A DNA stretch of 7,004 nt from Alphaproteobacteria bacterium (GTDB lineage: Bacteria > Pseudomonadota > Alphaproteobacteria > Rhizobiales > Rhizobiaceae), in contig JAUIBM010000146.1 of NCBI GenBank assembly GCA_030428345.1, forward strand, positions 1 through 7,004. Reading direction: 5' to 3'. Made by a program: the position numbers and the translations under genes. A model generated the notes under the pieces. It was not told the origin of the DNA. It ran no database searches and saw only the letters and a program-made list of their open reading frames with translations. Positions 1 to 6,085 of this stretch are shown here, piece by piece (the stretch's first letter is position 1; each line of letters begins with the position of its first letter).

Positions 1-200
1 CCGGATCGACGCTGCGCCCGCGCTCGGCACAATTCAAGGCATTGCTGGCGCAGGAGATTGCGGAAAATGCCTGGCCGCTTGTCGAATCCGGGGAGCTCAG
101 GCCGGTAAAGGACAGGGCCTTCCCGCTTGCCGATGCTGCGCAGGCCCACGCGCGAATGGAAGCGGGAGAACATGTCGGAAAGATCGTGCTGGAAGTGTGA
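1..200 (+). CDS. NAD(P)H quinone oxidoreductase, PIG3 family, C-terminal end (partial)
   Basis: The open frame runs in from the window edge (first full codon at base 3) and stops with TGA at 198-200, giving about 65 residues. It begins GSTLRPRS and ends with the pattern WPLVESGELRPV, FPLADAAQAHARMEAGEHVGKIVL. This matches the C-terminus of zinc-independent medium-chain quinone oxidoreductases of the TP53I3/PIG3 type. In that family, the STLR-R segment follows the Rossmann domain, and the F-L-AA-AH-ME-HIGKIVL tail closes the catalytic domain. The likely reaction is NAD(P)H-dependent one- or two-electron reduction of quinones in the cytosol; the substrate cannot be told from this fragment. The N-terminal catalytic part and the nucleotide-binding glycine motif lie outside the window. 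A terminator-like hairpin follows 78 nt after the stop. Confidence 0.85.
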   Translation, partial: GSTLRPRSAQFKALLAQEIAENAWPLVESGELRPVKDRAFPLADAAQAHARMEAGEHVGKIVLEV

Positions 201-238
201 TCTTTCGGCTTTTCGGGCTGACGCAGCGCCGGCAACGC

Positions 239-267
239 TTGCCCAACGCGCATTTGTGCCCTAAATC
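239..267 (+). promoter_or_regulatory. possible promoter of the trcR-like gene
   Basis: TTGCCC at 239-244 and TAAATC at 262-267 are separated by 17 nt and resemble an alphaproteobacterial housekeeping -35/-10 pair. The predicted transcript would start near 274, about 55 nt before the start codon at 330. The hairpin at 279-301 would then lie at the very 5' end of the mRNA. The -10 match is imperfect, so this is only a candidate. Confidence 0.35.
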
Positions 268-278
268 TCCCTGCGATC

Positions 279-311
279 GGCCGCTCCGGAAAGGGGCGGC
301 CCTTGTTATTT
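279..311 (+). terminator. intrinsic-terminator-like hairpin upstream of trcR
   Basis: GGCCGCTCC (279-287) pairs with GGGGCGGCC (293-301) over 9 positions, including one G-U pair, around the loop GGAAA. A T-rich run, TTGTTATTT, follows at 303-311. The arrangement fits a factor-independent terminator for the quinone oxidoreductase gene. It ends only about 20 nt before the trcR start codon, so it could also act as a structured 5' leader or attenuator for trcR. Confidence 0.5.
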
Positions 312-329
312 GTGCCGGAGAAACACGAC

Positions 330-1022
330 ATGACACAGCCCGCTCCGCTCATGCCGCATGCAACGGCCTCGTGGTTGGTGGACAACACCGCGCTGAGCTT
401 TGAGCAGATCGCCACGTTCTGCCGCCTGCACCATCTCGAGGTGAAGGCGATCGCCGATGGCGAAGCCGCTCAGGGAATCAAGGGCATGGACCCGATCTCG
501 ACCGGCCAGCTCTCGCGCGACGAGCTGGAGCGCGCCCAGAAGGACCCCAATCACCGCCTCAAGCTGCTGCAGACCAAGGTCAAGGTGCCGACCGTCAAGC
601 GCAAGGGACCGCGATACACGCCAGTCTCCAAGCGTCAGGACCGGCCGAATGCCATTCGCTGGCTGACCCGCAACCATCCCGAGCTCAAGGACGCGCAGAT
701 CATTCGCCTGGTCGGAACCACCAAGACGACGATCGAGGCGATCCGCGAGGGAACGCACTGGAACACGGCCAATCTGACGCCGATGGACCCGGTCACACTG
801 GGCCTTTGCTCGCAGATCGCGCTCGACATGGAAGTCCAGAAGGCCAACCGCGCGCGCGGCGTCCAGGACGAGGTCGAGCCGGAGAGCGGCGCGGTTCTCA
901 TTCCGGCCCACGAGACCCAGAACATCAAGCCGCAGGATGAGGACGACGACGACGATCGTTCGCGCCACGAACAGGTGGATGCGGCGAAGGTGTTCTCGAA
1001 GTTCGCCAATCTGAAGGAATAG
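330..1022 (+). CDS. trcR: DUF1013 / TrcR-type cell-cycle transcriptional regulator
   Basis: This 230-residue protein matches the DUF1013 family, restricted largely to alphaproteobacteria and annotated as cell-cycle transcriptional regulator TrcR after the Caulobacter member. Its molecular action is known here only by family name. Two similar units are visible: residues about 12-61 (SWLVDN, QI, AI-DG, MDPISTG) and 108-159 (IRWLTRN, QIIRLVGTTKTTIEAIREG, MDPVTLGL). Each looks like a helix-turn-helix followed by a conserved MDP segment. A basic linker (VKRKGPRYTPVSKRQDRP, about 89-106) separates them. The tail carries an acidic run, DEDDDDD (203-209), and ends in VFSKFANLKE. I chose ATG 330 because GGAG at 317-320 sits 9 nt upstream; an upstream TTG at 303 overlaps the hairpin and is unlikely. 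The gene stands alone on its strand and converges with the WYL regulator gene. Confidence 0.88.
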   Translation: MTQPAPLMPHATASWLVDNTALSFEQIATFCRLHHLEVKAIADGEAAQGIKGMDPISTGQLSRDELERAQKDPNHRLKLLQTKVKVPTVKRKGPRYTPVSKRQDRPNAIRWLTRNHPELKDAQIIRLVGTTKTTIEAIREGTHWNTANLTPMDPVTLGLCSQIALDMEVQKANRARGVQDEVEPESGAVLIPAHETQNIKPQDEDDDDDRSRHEQVDAAKVFSKFANLKE

Positions 1023-1069
1023 CGTCCGCTCGCAAGTTCCGGCCCGTACCCGCGCTTCGCGTGAGGCAC

Positions 1070-1103
1070 GGCGGGAGGCGCCGGCAGCTACGGCCTTCCC
1101 GCC
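1070..1103. terminator. GC-rich inverted repeat between convergent genes
   Basis: GGCGGGA (1070-1076) pairs perfectly with TCCCGCC (1097-1103). Three further pairs (GGC 1077-1079 with GCC 1093-1095) form past a one-base bulge. The repeat lies in the 65-nt gap between the trcR and yafY-type stop codons and overlaps the last codons of the latter. No T-tract follows on either strand, so a role in ending the converging transcripts is only suggested by position. Confidence 0.25.
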
Positions 1104-1771
1104 ATGCCGCTGAGGAAGGCCTGCAGCGTACGACCCTTGACCGGAGCGAAATGACGCTCCGGCTCGATCATCTCTTCGATGCGGTCGATGCGGAACATGC
1201 GGAAATCGTCGCGCAAGAGACACCATCCGACGAGGGTCCAGACCCGTCCCCAGAAATAGAGCCCCATCGGCTCGACATCGCGAACGGTGCGCGACCCGCC
1301 TTCATCGGCATAGTGCAATGTCAGGATGCGCCGTTCGCCGATCGCGGCGTCGATCCGGTCCAGCCGCATCTTTTCCAGATCGCTCATGCGCGTGTCGAAC
1401 GCGTAGACGCGCACGTCGTCCGCGGTCTTTTTCGCCGTTGGCGGAAGCACCGCCTCGATCTTGCCAAGGGCGTCCGCCGCCGACAGCGCCATCTGCGCGC
1501 CGCCCCAGGCCGCGATCAGGCGGGCGCCGGCGACGAGGGCGGAAACCTCCTCGCGGGTGAACATCAGCGGCGGAAGATCGTAGCCTTCGCGCATCAGATA
1601 GCCCACGCCCGCCTCACCGTCGATCGGCACGCCGGAGGCCTGCAGATCGGCGATGTCGCGATAGATCGTGCGTTCGGAGACTTCCAGCCGCTCGGCCAGC
1701 GTCCTGGCGGTGAGCAGCCGACCGCCCCGCAGATGCTGCACGATCCGGAAAAGGCGGTCGGCGCGGCGCAT
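1088..1771 (-). CDS. YafY-family transcriptional regulator (HTH_11 + WYL domain)
   Basis: The product has 227 residues. Residues about 2-62 form a DeoR/HTH_11-type winged helix (MRRADRLFRIVQHL, LAERLEVSERTIYRDIADL, then GVPIDGEAGVGYLMREGYDLPPL). Residues about 137-205 form a WYL domain with the core GLYFWGRVWTLVGWC and FRMFRIDRI. This family senses small ligands or nucleic acids through WYL and regulates nearby genes; the ligand here is unknown. The ATG at 1771 was chosen because family members start directly at MRRADRLF. The frame is open a further 21 codons upstream, but that stretch runs into the VOC gene. The ribosome-binding site is weak, which fits translational coupling. The start lies 14 nt after the stop of the VOC gene, so the two are almost certainly one operon. 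The inverted repeat at 2200-2225 is the likely binding site. Autoregulation is inferred. Confidence 0.87.
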   Translation of the reverse strand: MRRADRLFRIVQHLRGGRLLTARTLAERLEVSERTIYRDIADLQASGVPIDGEAGVGYLMREGYDLPPLMFTREEVSALVAGARLIAAWGGAQMALSAADALGKIEAVLPPTAKKTADDVRVYAFDTRMSDLEKMRLDRIDAAIGERRILTLHYADEGGSRTVRDVEPMGLYFWGRVWTLVGWCLLRDDFRMFRIDRIEEMIEPERHFAPVKGRTLQAFLSGMAGRP

Positions 1772-1785
1772 GCCAGGTCCGCCGG

Positions 1786-2154
1786 CTAGGCCGTCTCGAA
1801 CAGGCCGATGGAATTGCCGTCGAGATCGAGGCAATAGGCGAAGCGGCCTGCCGGAATTTCGATCACGGGCGAAACCACCTCTCCGCCAGCCTCCTTCACG
1901 CGCTCCACGGCCGCTTCCACCGTGTCGGGCACGGCAAGATGGATGGTGGGGCCGGTGCCCTTCGCCGCCGGCTTGCCGGGATAGATATGGCCGGAAACGC
2001 CGTCCCGATCCTGGGCCGGGAACATCGCCATCGGGTTCGGGCCGCCATTTTCCTCGCGCATTTCGGTCTTCAGCACAGCGTTGTAGAAGCGGATGGCGCG
2101 AGCCATTTCAGTGACCGGGATTTCCGACCACGCTACGGGGTTCCTGGGTGTCAT
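1786..2154 (-). CDS. VOC (glyoxalase/bleomycin-resistance fold) family protein
   Basis: This small 122-residue cytosolic protein has two beta-alpha-beta-beta-beta modules. Module 1 is residues about 6-60 (VAWSEIPVTEMARAIRFYNAVL, GPNPMAMFP, SGHIYPG). Module 2 is about 68-121 (GPTIHLAVPDTVEAAVERVKEAGGEVV, GRFAYCLDLDGNSIGLFE). Candidate metal ligands by position are Glu11, His56, His72 and Glu120, though this is judged only from fold placement. Members act as lyases, dioxygenases, isomerases or resistance proteins; the substrate cannot be read from the sequence. ATG 2154 is preferred over ATG 2160 and over longer frames, because GGAG at 2165-2162 is 7 nt from the former but only 1 nt from the latter. 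It leads a two-gene operon with the downstream WYL regulator, a common pairing in alphaproteobacteria, and is probably that regulator's main target. Confidence 0.85.
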   Translation of the reverse strand: MTPRNPVAWSEIPVTEMARAIRFYNAVLKTEMREENGGPNPMAMFPAQDRDGVSGHIYPGKPAAKGTGPTIHLAVPDTVEAAVERVKEAGGEVVSPVIEIPAGRFAYCLDLDGNSIGLFETA

Positions 2155-2161
2155 GTTCATG

Positions 2162-2165
2162 CTCC
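2162..2165 (-). promoter_or_regulatory. ribosome-binding site that decides the VOC gene start
   Basis: GGAG on the minus strand sits 7 nt before the ATG at 2154 and only 1 nt before the in-frame ATG at 2160. This spacing selects the second ATG and sets the protein at 122 residues. Confidence 0.6.
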
Positions 2166-2199
2166 GTGTTTGATGTTGCGGAACCACGGTTAGCACCCC

Positions 2200-2225
2200 C
2201 CTCCTGACAGCATTCTGTCAGGAGG
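2200..2225. promoter_or_regulatory. perfect 11-bp inverted repeat, putative operator of the WYL regulator
   Basis: CCTCCTGACAG (2200-2210) and CTGTCAGGAGG (2215-2225) are exact reverse complements around CATT. The site lies between the SDR stop (2232) and the VOC start (2154), 45 nt upstream of that start, where an operator for the VOC-yafY operon would sit. No T-tract follows on either strand: the minus strand continues GGGGTGCTAACC. A terminator for the SDR gene is therefore less likely than a dimeric binding site with TGACAG-N4-CTGTCA half-sites. I see no convincing -35/-10 pair here, which would suit an activator-dependent promoter. Confidence 0.55.
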
Positions 2226-2231
2226 CTTCAG

Positions 2232-3026
2232 CTATCGCTTGATCGGGACGGTGTAGTTCAGCGGCATGCGGCCGCCATCGGCATAGAGGGTCTGGCCCGT
2301 CATGTAGCTGGCGTCCTCGGAGGCGAGGAAAGAGGCGATCGAGGCAATCTCGGAAGGGGCGCCGAGGCGTCCGAGCGGCGTGCGCGACATGATGCGATCC
2401 ATTGCCGGCTTGTCGTGCGCGACGGCCTCCAGGATCTTGGTCATGATCGAGCCCGGCCCGATCGCGTTGACGCGGATGCCATAGGGCGCGAGCGACAGCG
2501 CCATCACCTTGGTCAGCTGGTTGATGCCGCCCTTCGACACCGAATAGGGCACCTGGTTCGGAATGGCGAGCACGGCGTTGACCGACGACATGTTGATGAT
2601 CGTCCCCGCTGCGCCGCCCGCCTTCACCTGCTCGACCATGTGCTGCGCGACCGCCTGGCCGCACAGGAACGAGCCCTTGAGATTGATGGCGACGACGCGG
2701 TCAAAATCGTCTTCGGAAATGTCGAGAAAATCGCCGGTCGCCACGATGCCGGCATTGTTGACCAGAATGTCGATGCGGCCGAACTCGTCCAGCGTCGAGG
2801 CGACGAGATTGTGCACGTCCAGCTTCTCGGCGACGTTGCAGCTGACGAAGCGGGCGGTGTTGATCTTCTTGAGCGCGGTCTCGGCCGCCGCACCCTCCTC
2901 GTCGGCGACATCGCCGATCACCACCTTGGCGCCGTCCCGCGCGAAGCGTTCGGCGATGGCGTAGCCAATTCCCTGCGCGCCGCCGGTAATGATGGCGACC
3001 TTGTTCTCGAGCCTGGTGTCGGCCAT
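2232..3026 (-). CDS. short-chain dehydrogenase/reductase (SDR) family oxidoreductase
   Basis: This 264-residue classical SDR is of normal length for the family. Visible motifs are the cofactor-binding TGGAQGIG (14-21), NNAG (90-93), Asn115, catalytic Ser148, and Tyr161 with Lys165 in YSVSK. RVNAIGPGSIMT follows, and the C-terminus ends in GQTLYADGGRMPLNY. An aspartate after beta-2 (IGDV, Asp38) points to NAD(H) rather than NADP(H). Relatives include 3-oxoacyl-ACP reductases, glucose 1-dehydrogenases and polyol dehydrogenases, so the substrate cannot be assigned. ATG 3026 was chosen because GGGAG lies 8 nt upstream and the protein then begins MADTRLENKVAIITGG. An ATG at 3041 has no ribosome-binding site. 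The gene is 156 nt downstream of serA with a strong hairpin between, so it is probably a separate transcription unit. Confidence 0.9.
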   Translation of the reverse strand: MADTRLENKVAIITGGAQGIGYAIAERFARDGAKVVIGDVADEEGAAAETALKKINTARFVSCNVAEKLDVHNLVASTLDEFGRIDILVNNAGIVATGDFLDISEDDFDRVVAINLKGSFLCGQAVAQHMVEQVKAGGAAGTIINMSSVNAVLAIPNQVPYSVSKGGINQLTKVMALSLAPYGIRVNAIGPGSIMTKILEAVAHDKPAMDRIMSRTPLGRLGAPSEIASIASFLASEDASYMTGQTLYADGGRMPLNYTVPIKR

Positions 3027-3054
3027 GCGCCTGTCTCCCATTGAAATTGGAGGT

Positions 3055-3083
3055 GACTTTGCCGATAGACCCCGGCGCGTCAA
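3055..3083 (-). promoter_or_regulatory. weak candidate promoter of the SDR gene
   Basis: On the minus strand TTGACG (3083-3078) is followed after 17 nt by AAAGTC (3060-3055), placing a start site near 3048. The -35 element is good but the -10 element is poor. It lies about 30 nt ahead of the start codon at 3026. Confidence 0.25.
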
Positions 3084-3131
3084 GGCTGGCCGATGACAAG
3101 AATGGAGACAAGCGTTCAGGAATTGAACCTT

Positions 3132-3164
3132 CCGCCGCGCAATCTACATGAGATCGCGCGGCGG
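3132..3164 (-). terminator. 14-bp inverted repeat downstream of serA
   Basis: Read on the minus strand, CCGCCGCGCGATCT pairs with AGATTGCGCGGCGG around the loop CATGT. The stem has 14 pairs with one G-U. On the plus strand that same position is an A-C mismatch, so the structure is best formed in the serA-direction transcript. It begins 18 nt after the serA stop. The following bases (AAGGTTCAATTCC) are not a clear U-tract. It may end or stabilise the serC-serA mRNA, by position. Confidence 0.45.
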
Positions 3165-3182
3165 TGGAAACGCTCTCGCGCC

Positions 3183-4778
3183 TCAGGCCACTTCGAAGAC
3201 GAGCGGCTTGGCCTGCATGAACAGGCCGGAGGCAAGCAGCTTCTTCAGGGCGGCCTCGTCTGCCGGCGCGTCGAGGTAGAGCAGCGCGATCGCATTGCCG
3301 CCCGGCGCGTCCCGGCCGAGCTGGAAGTTTGCGATGTTGACACCTGTCTCGCCAAACACCGTTCCCAGCGTTCCGATGATGCCGGGCACGTCGTTATTGG
3401 TGGTGTAGATCATGTGGCGGCCGATTTCGGCGTCGAGATTGATGCCCTTGATCTGGATGAAGCGCGGCTTGCCGTCCGAGAACACCGTGCCGGCAACCGA
3501 GCGGGTCTGGCGCTCGGTCGTCACCACGATCTTGATATAGCTGTCGAAGACGCCGGACTTGCCCTGCGTCGTTTCAGACACCTGGATGCCGCGTTCCTTG
3601 GCCATGATCGGGGCCGAGACCATGTTGACGTCCGAGACCTGGCTCTTGATCAGGCCCGCCACCGCCGCGCTGGTCAGCGCCTTGGTGTTCATGGTGGCGA
3701 CGCCGCCGTCATAGATGATCTCGATCTTCTGGATCGGCGTTTCGGTGACCTGACCGGCGAAAGCGCCCAGATGTTCGGCAAGCTTGACGAAGGGCAGAAG
3801 CTTCGGCGCCTCGTCCGCGGAAATCGACGGCATGTTGAGGGCGTTGGTCACCGCGCCGTTGATGAGGTAGTCGCTCATCTGCTCGGCCACCTGCAGCGCC
3901 ACGTTCTCCTGCGCCTCGGTGGTCGAGGCGCCCAGATGCGGCGTGCACACCACATTGGGCAGGCCGAAGAGCGGGCTCTCCTTGGCGGGCTCGACCTCGA
4001 ACACGTCGAAGCCGGCGCCAGCCACCTTGCCCGACTTGATCGCCTCGGCCAGGTCGGCCTCGACCACCAGGCCGCCACGCGCGCAATTGATGATGCGCAC
4101 GCCATCCTTCATCTTGGCGATCGCCGCCGCATCGATGACGTTGCGGGTCTTGTCGGTGAGCGGCACATGCAGGGTGATGAAATCGGCCTTCTCGAACAGC
4201 GTGTCGAGCTCGGCCTTTTCGACGCCCAACTCGTCCGCCCGCTCCTGGCTGAGGAACGGATCGTAGGCGACGACGCGCATGCGCAGGCCGCGCGCCCGCG
4301 AGGCGACGATCGAGCCGATATTGCCGCAGCCGATGAGGCCGAGCGTCTTGCCGGTGATCTCGACGCCCATGAAGCGGTTCTTTTCCCACTTGCCGGCCTG
4401 GGTCGAGGCGTCGGCGGCGGGCAATTGCCGCGCCACGGCGAACATCAGCGCGATGGCGTGCTCGGCCGTGGTGATCGAATTGCCGAAGGGCGTGTTCATC
4501 ACGATGATGCCCTTGCGGCTGGCGGCCGGGATGTCGACATTGTCGACGCCGATGCCGGCCCGGCCGATGACCTTGAGATTGGTCGCCGCCTCGATGATCT
4601 TCTCGGTCACCTTGGTGGCGGAGCGGATCGCCAGCCCGTCATATTTGTCGATGACGGCGAGCAGCTGTTCCTTATCCTTGCCGAGATCCGGCATGTAGTC
4701 GACCTCCACGCCATTGCGGCGGAAGATGTCGACGGCGGTTTCCGACAGCGCGTCGGATACGAGTACGCGTGGCGCCAT
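3183..4778 (-). CDS. serA: D-3-phosphoglycerate dehydrogenase (type I, with ACT domain)
   Basis: The enzyme (531 residues) oxidises 3-phosphoglycerate to 3-phosphohydroxypyruvate with NAD+, the first step of cytosolic serine synthesis. Residues 1-100 and about 283-310 form the substrate domain. Residues about 101-282 form the Rossmann domain: GCGNIG at 150-155, Asp173 for the NAD ribose, catalytic Arg234 in NCARGG, Glu263 in EVEP and His281 in PHLGAST. An intervening allosteric-substrate-binding domain spans about 318-450. A C-terminal ACT domain spans about 454-531 (NNDVPGIIGTLGTVFGETGVNIANFQLGR). This long form is typical of alphaproteobacteria, mycobacteria and plants. The ACT domain suggests possible feedback by serine, but this cannot be told from sequence. 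ATG 4778 has AGGAG 6 nt upstream. It lies 75 nt downstream of serC, and the two are very likely co-transcribed. Confidence 0.97.
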   Translation of the reverse strand: MAPRVLVSDALSETAVDIFRRNGVEVDYMPDLGKDKEQLLAVIDKYDGLAIRSATKVTEKIIEAATNLKVIGRAGIGVDNVDIPAASRKGIIVMNTPFGNSITTAEHAIALMFAVARQLPAADASTQAGKWEKNRFMGVEITGKTLGLIGCGNIGSIVASRARGLRMRVVAYDPFLSQERADELGVEKAELDTLFEKADFITLHVPLTDKTRNVIDAAAIAKMKDGVRIINCARGGLVVEADLAEAIKSGKVAGAGFDVFEVEPAKESPLFGLPNVVCTPHLGASTTEAQENVALQVAEQMSDYLINGAVTNALNMPSISADEAPKLLPFVKLAEHLGAFAGQVTETPIQKIEIIYDGGVATMNTKALTSAAVAGLIKSQVSDVNMVSAPIMAKERGIQVSETTQGKSGVFDSYIKIVVTTERQTRSVAGTVFSDGKPRFIQIKGINLDAEIGRHMIYTTNNDVPGIIGTLGTVFGETGVNIANFQLGRDAPGGNAIALLYLDAPADEAALKKLLASGLFMQAKPLVFEVA

Positions 4779-4799
4779 GATGGGCTCCTGTAACGGATG

Positions 4800-4835
4800 A
4801 AAAAGCGGGAATGGCCCGGCGGCGCGCCGCCGGGC
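4800..4835 (-). terminator. 22-bp GC palindrome with T-tract between serC and serA
   Basis: GCCCGGCGGCG (4814-4824) is followed immediately by its reverse complement (4825-4835), a perfect 22-bp palindrome. As RNA it gives a 9-bp all-GC stem with the loop CGCG. On the minus strand it is followed by CATTCCCGC and then TTTTT (4804-4800). It sits 18 nt past the serC stop and ends before the serA ribosome-binding site. It could be a partial terminator or attenuator setting the serC:serA ratio, or an mRNA-stabilising hairpin. The 9-nt gap before the T-run argues against an efficient terminator. Confidence 0.45.
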
Positions 4836-4853
4836 GGGATGGCCTGGCGGCGG

Positions 4854-6029
4854 TCAGGCGGCCTGCTTGAGGCCGGCCTTCTGGCGGGCGAACGCCCATT
4901 CGATCCAGGGCATCAGCGCCTCCAGATCGGATTTTTCCACCGTCGCGCCGGTCCAGATGCGCAGGCCCGCAGGAGCGTCGCGATAGGCGCCGATGTCGAG
5001 CGCCACGCCTTCCTTCTCCAGCGCCGAGGCGACGCCCTTGGCGAATGCCGCCTGCCCGGCCGCATCGAGGCCGGCGACTTCCGGATCGGTGAAGGACAGG
5101 CAGACGGAGGTGTTGGACCGGGTCTGCGGCGCCTTGGCCAGGAAATCGATCCACGGCGTCTTTTCGACGAAAGCCTCGATGACGCCGAGATTGGCGTCGG
5201 CCCGCGCGATCAGTGCCTCGAGCCCGCCAAGGCCCTTGGCCCAGCCCAGCGCGTCGAGATAGTCCTCGACGCACAGCATGGAGGGGGTGTTGATCGTCTC
5301 GCCCTTGAAGATGCCTTCCGACAACTTGCCCTTGGAGGTCAGGCGGAAGATCTTCGGCATCGGCCAGGCCGGGACATAGCTTTCCAGCCGCTCGACGGCG
5401 CGCGGGCTGAGGATCAGCATGCCGTGCGCGGCTTCCCCGCCCAGCACCTTCTGCCAGGAGAAGGTGACGACATCGAGCTTGTCGAAAGGCAGCGCCTGGG
5501 CGAAGGCCGCCGAGGTAGCATCGCAGATGGTGAGGCCCGCGCGGTCAGCAGGAATGAAATCGCCATCGGGCACGCGCACGCCGGAGGTCGTGCCGTTCCA
5601 GGTGAAGACGACGTCGCGCGAGAAATCGGCCTGCGACAGATCGGGCAGTTCGCCGTAGCCCGCCTCGAAGGTGCGCGCGTCCTTGAGCTTGAGCTGCTTG
5701 AGGATATCGGTCACCCAGCCGGCGCCGAAGCTTTCCCAGGCGAGCACGTCGACGCCGCGTTCGCCGAGCAGCGACCACATCGCCATTTCAACGGCGCCGG
5801 TGTCGGAGGCGGGAACGATGCCGATACGATAGTCGGCGGGCACCTGCAGGATCTCGCGGGTCAGATCGATGGCAAGCGCGAGCTTGTCCTTGCCGATCTT
5901 GGCGCGGTGCGAGCGGCCGAGCGCGGCGTCGCGCAAGGCATCCAGCGACCAGCCAGGTCGCTTGGAGCAGGGTCCGGATGAGAATTGGGGATTGGCCGGG
6001 CGCAATGCCGGTTTGGTAGCGTCAGTCAT
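4854..6029 (-). CDS. serC: phosphoserine aminotransferase
   Basis: This 391-residue class V, PLP-dependent aminotransferase converts 3-phosphohydroxypyruvate plus glutamate to phosphoserine and 2-oxoglutarate. Family members can also act on the related intermediate of pyridoxal-phosphate synthesis. Key sites are NPQFSSGPCSKRPGW near the N-terminus, GRSHRAKIGK (38-47), SDTGAVEMAMW (75-85), WNGTTSGVR (144-152), Asp170 in CDATSA (pyridine nitrogen contact) and the Schiff-base Lys194 in SFSWQKVLGGE-type context (FSWQKVLGGEAAHG). The GPCSKRPGW and SWQKVLGGE patterns mark the alphaproteobacterial/Methanosarcina-type SerC rather than the E. coli type. ATG 6029 was chosen because GAGG lies about 10 nt upstream inside the leader hairpin. 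It is the first gene of the serC-serA operon and is preceded by a good promoter and a structured leader. The phosphatase gene serB is not in the window. Confidence 0.96.
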   Translation of the reverse strand: MTDATKPALRPANPQFSSGPCSKRPGWSLDALRDAALGRSHRAKIGKDKLALAIDLTREILQVPADYRIGIVPASDTGAVEMAMWSLLGERGVDVLAWESFGAGWVTDILKQLKLKDARTFEAGYGELPDLSQADFSRDVVFTWNGTTSGVRVPDGDFIPADRAGLTICDATSAAFAQALPFDKLDVVTFSWQKVLGGEAAHGMLILSPRAVERLESYVPAWPMPKIFRLTSKGKLSEGIFKGETINTPSMLCVEDYLDALGWAKGLGGLEALIARADANLGVIEAFVEKTPWIDFLAKAPQTRSNTSVCLSFTDPEVAGLDAAGQAAFAKGVASALEKEGVALDIGAYRDAPAGLRIWTGATVEKSDLEALMPWIEWAFARQKAGLKQAA

Positions 6030-6079
6030 GTCAGTCTATCCTCACAGATAGTTGCCCCTCGTTGGGGAGGGGTGTCCCG
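6030..6079 (-). ncRNA. serC leader RNA motif (candidate cis-regulatory RNA)
   Basis: The roughly 50-nt leader predicted from the promoter at 6086-6114 holds two hairpins. The first is CCCCTC (6072-6067) with GAGGGG (6060-6055) around a 6-nt loop. The second is CTATC (6051-6047) with GATAG (6040-6036) around TGTGAG. The GAGG ribosome-binding site of serC (6043-6040) lies in the loop and 3' arm of the second hairpin, so folding would block translation. This agrees with the serC motif reported upstream of serC-serA operons in alphaproteobacteria, whose last stem overlaps the ribosome-binding site. Assignment rests on position and hand-drawn structure, not a covariance search; the ligand is unknown to me. 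Confidence 0.65.
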
Positions 6080-6085
6080 CCGCGG

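Noticed and set aside
197..403. Short plus-strand frame of 68 codons between the oxidoreductase and trcR
   Set aside because: It starts within the last codon and stop of the upstream gene, runs through the hairpin, and overlaps trcR out of frame; there is no ribosome-binding site and no recognisable motif.
1054..1064. Small CGCG-type hairpin in the trcR/yafY gap as a terminator
   Set aside because: The stem is only three to four pairs with no T-tract, and such hairpins arise often by chance at this GC content.
306..1226. Minus-strand open frame of 306 codons opposite trcR
   Set aside because: It runs through two unrelated regions (trcR antisense and the yafY 3' end in another frame), is Arg-rich, and lacks a recognisable domain.
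1061..1789. Plus-strand open frame of 242 codons opposite the WYL regulator
   Set aside because: It is the antisense of a clear HTH-WYL protein, with no ribosome-binding site or family match.
3093..4793. Plus-strand open frame of 566 codons opposite serA
   Set aside because: Its residues are rich in Arg, His, Asp and Gly, as expected from the complement of a GC-rich coding strand. serA covers almost the whole interval with all family motifs. The frame matches no protein family that I recognise.
4797..5981. Plus-strand open frame of 394 codons opposite serC
   Set aside because: This is the same kind of high-GC antisense shadow. The minus strand encodes a complete SerC with its PLP lysine.
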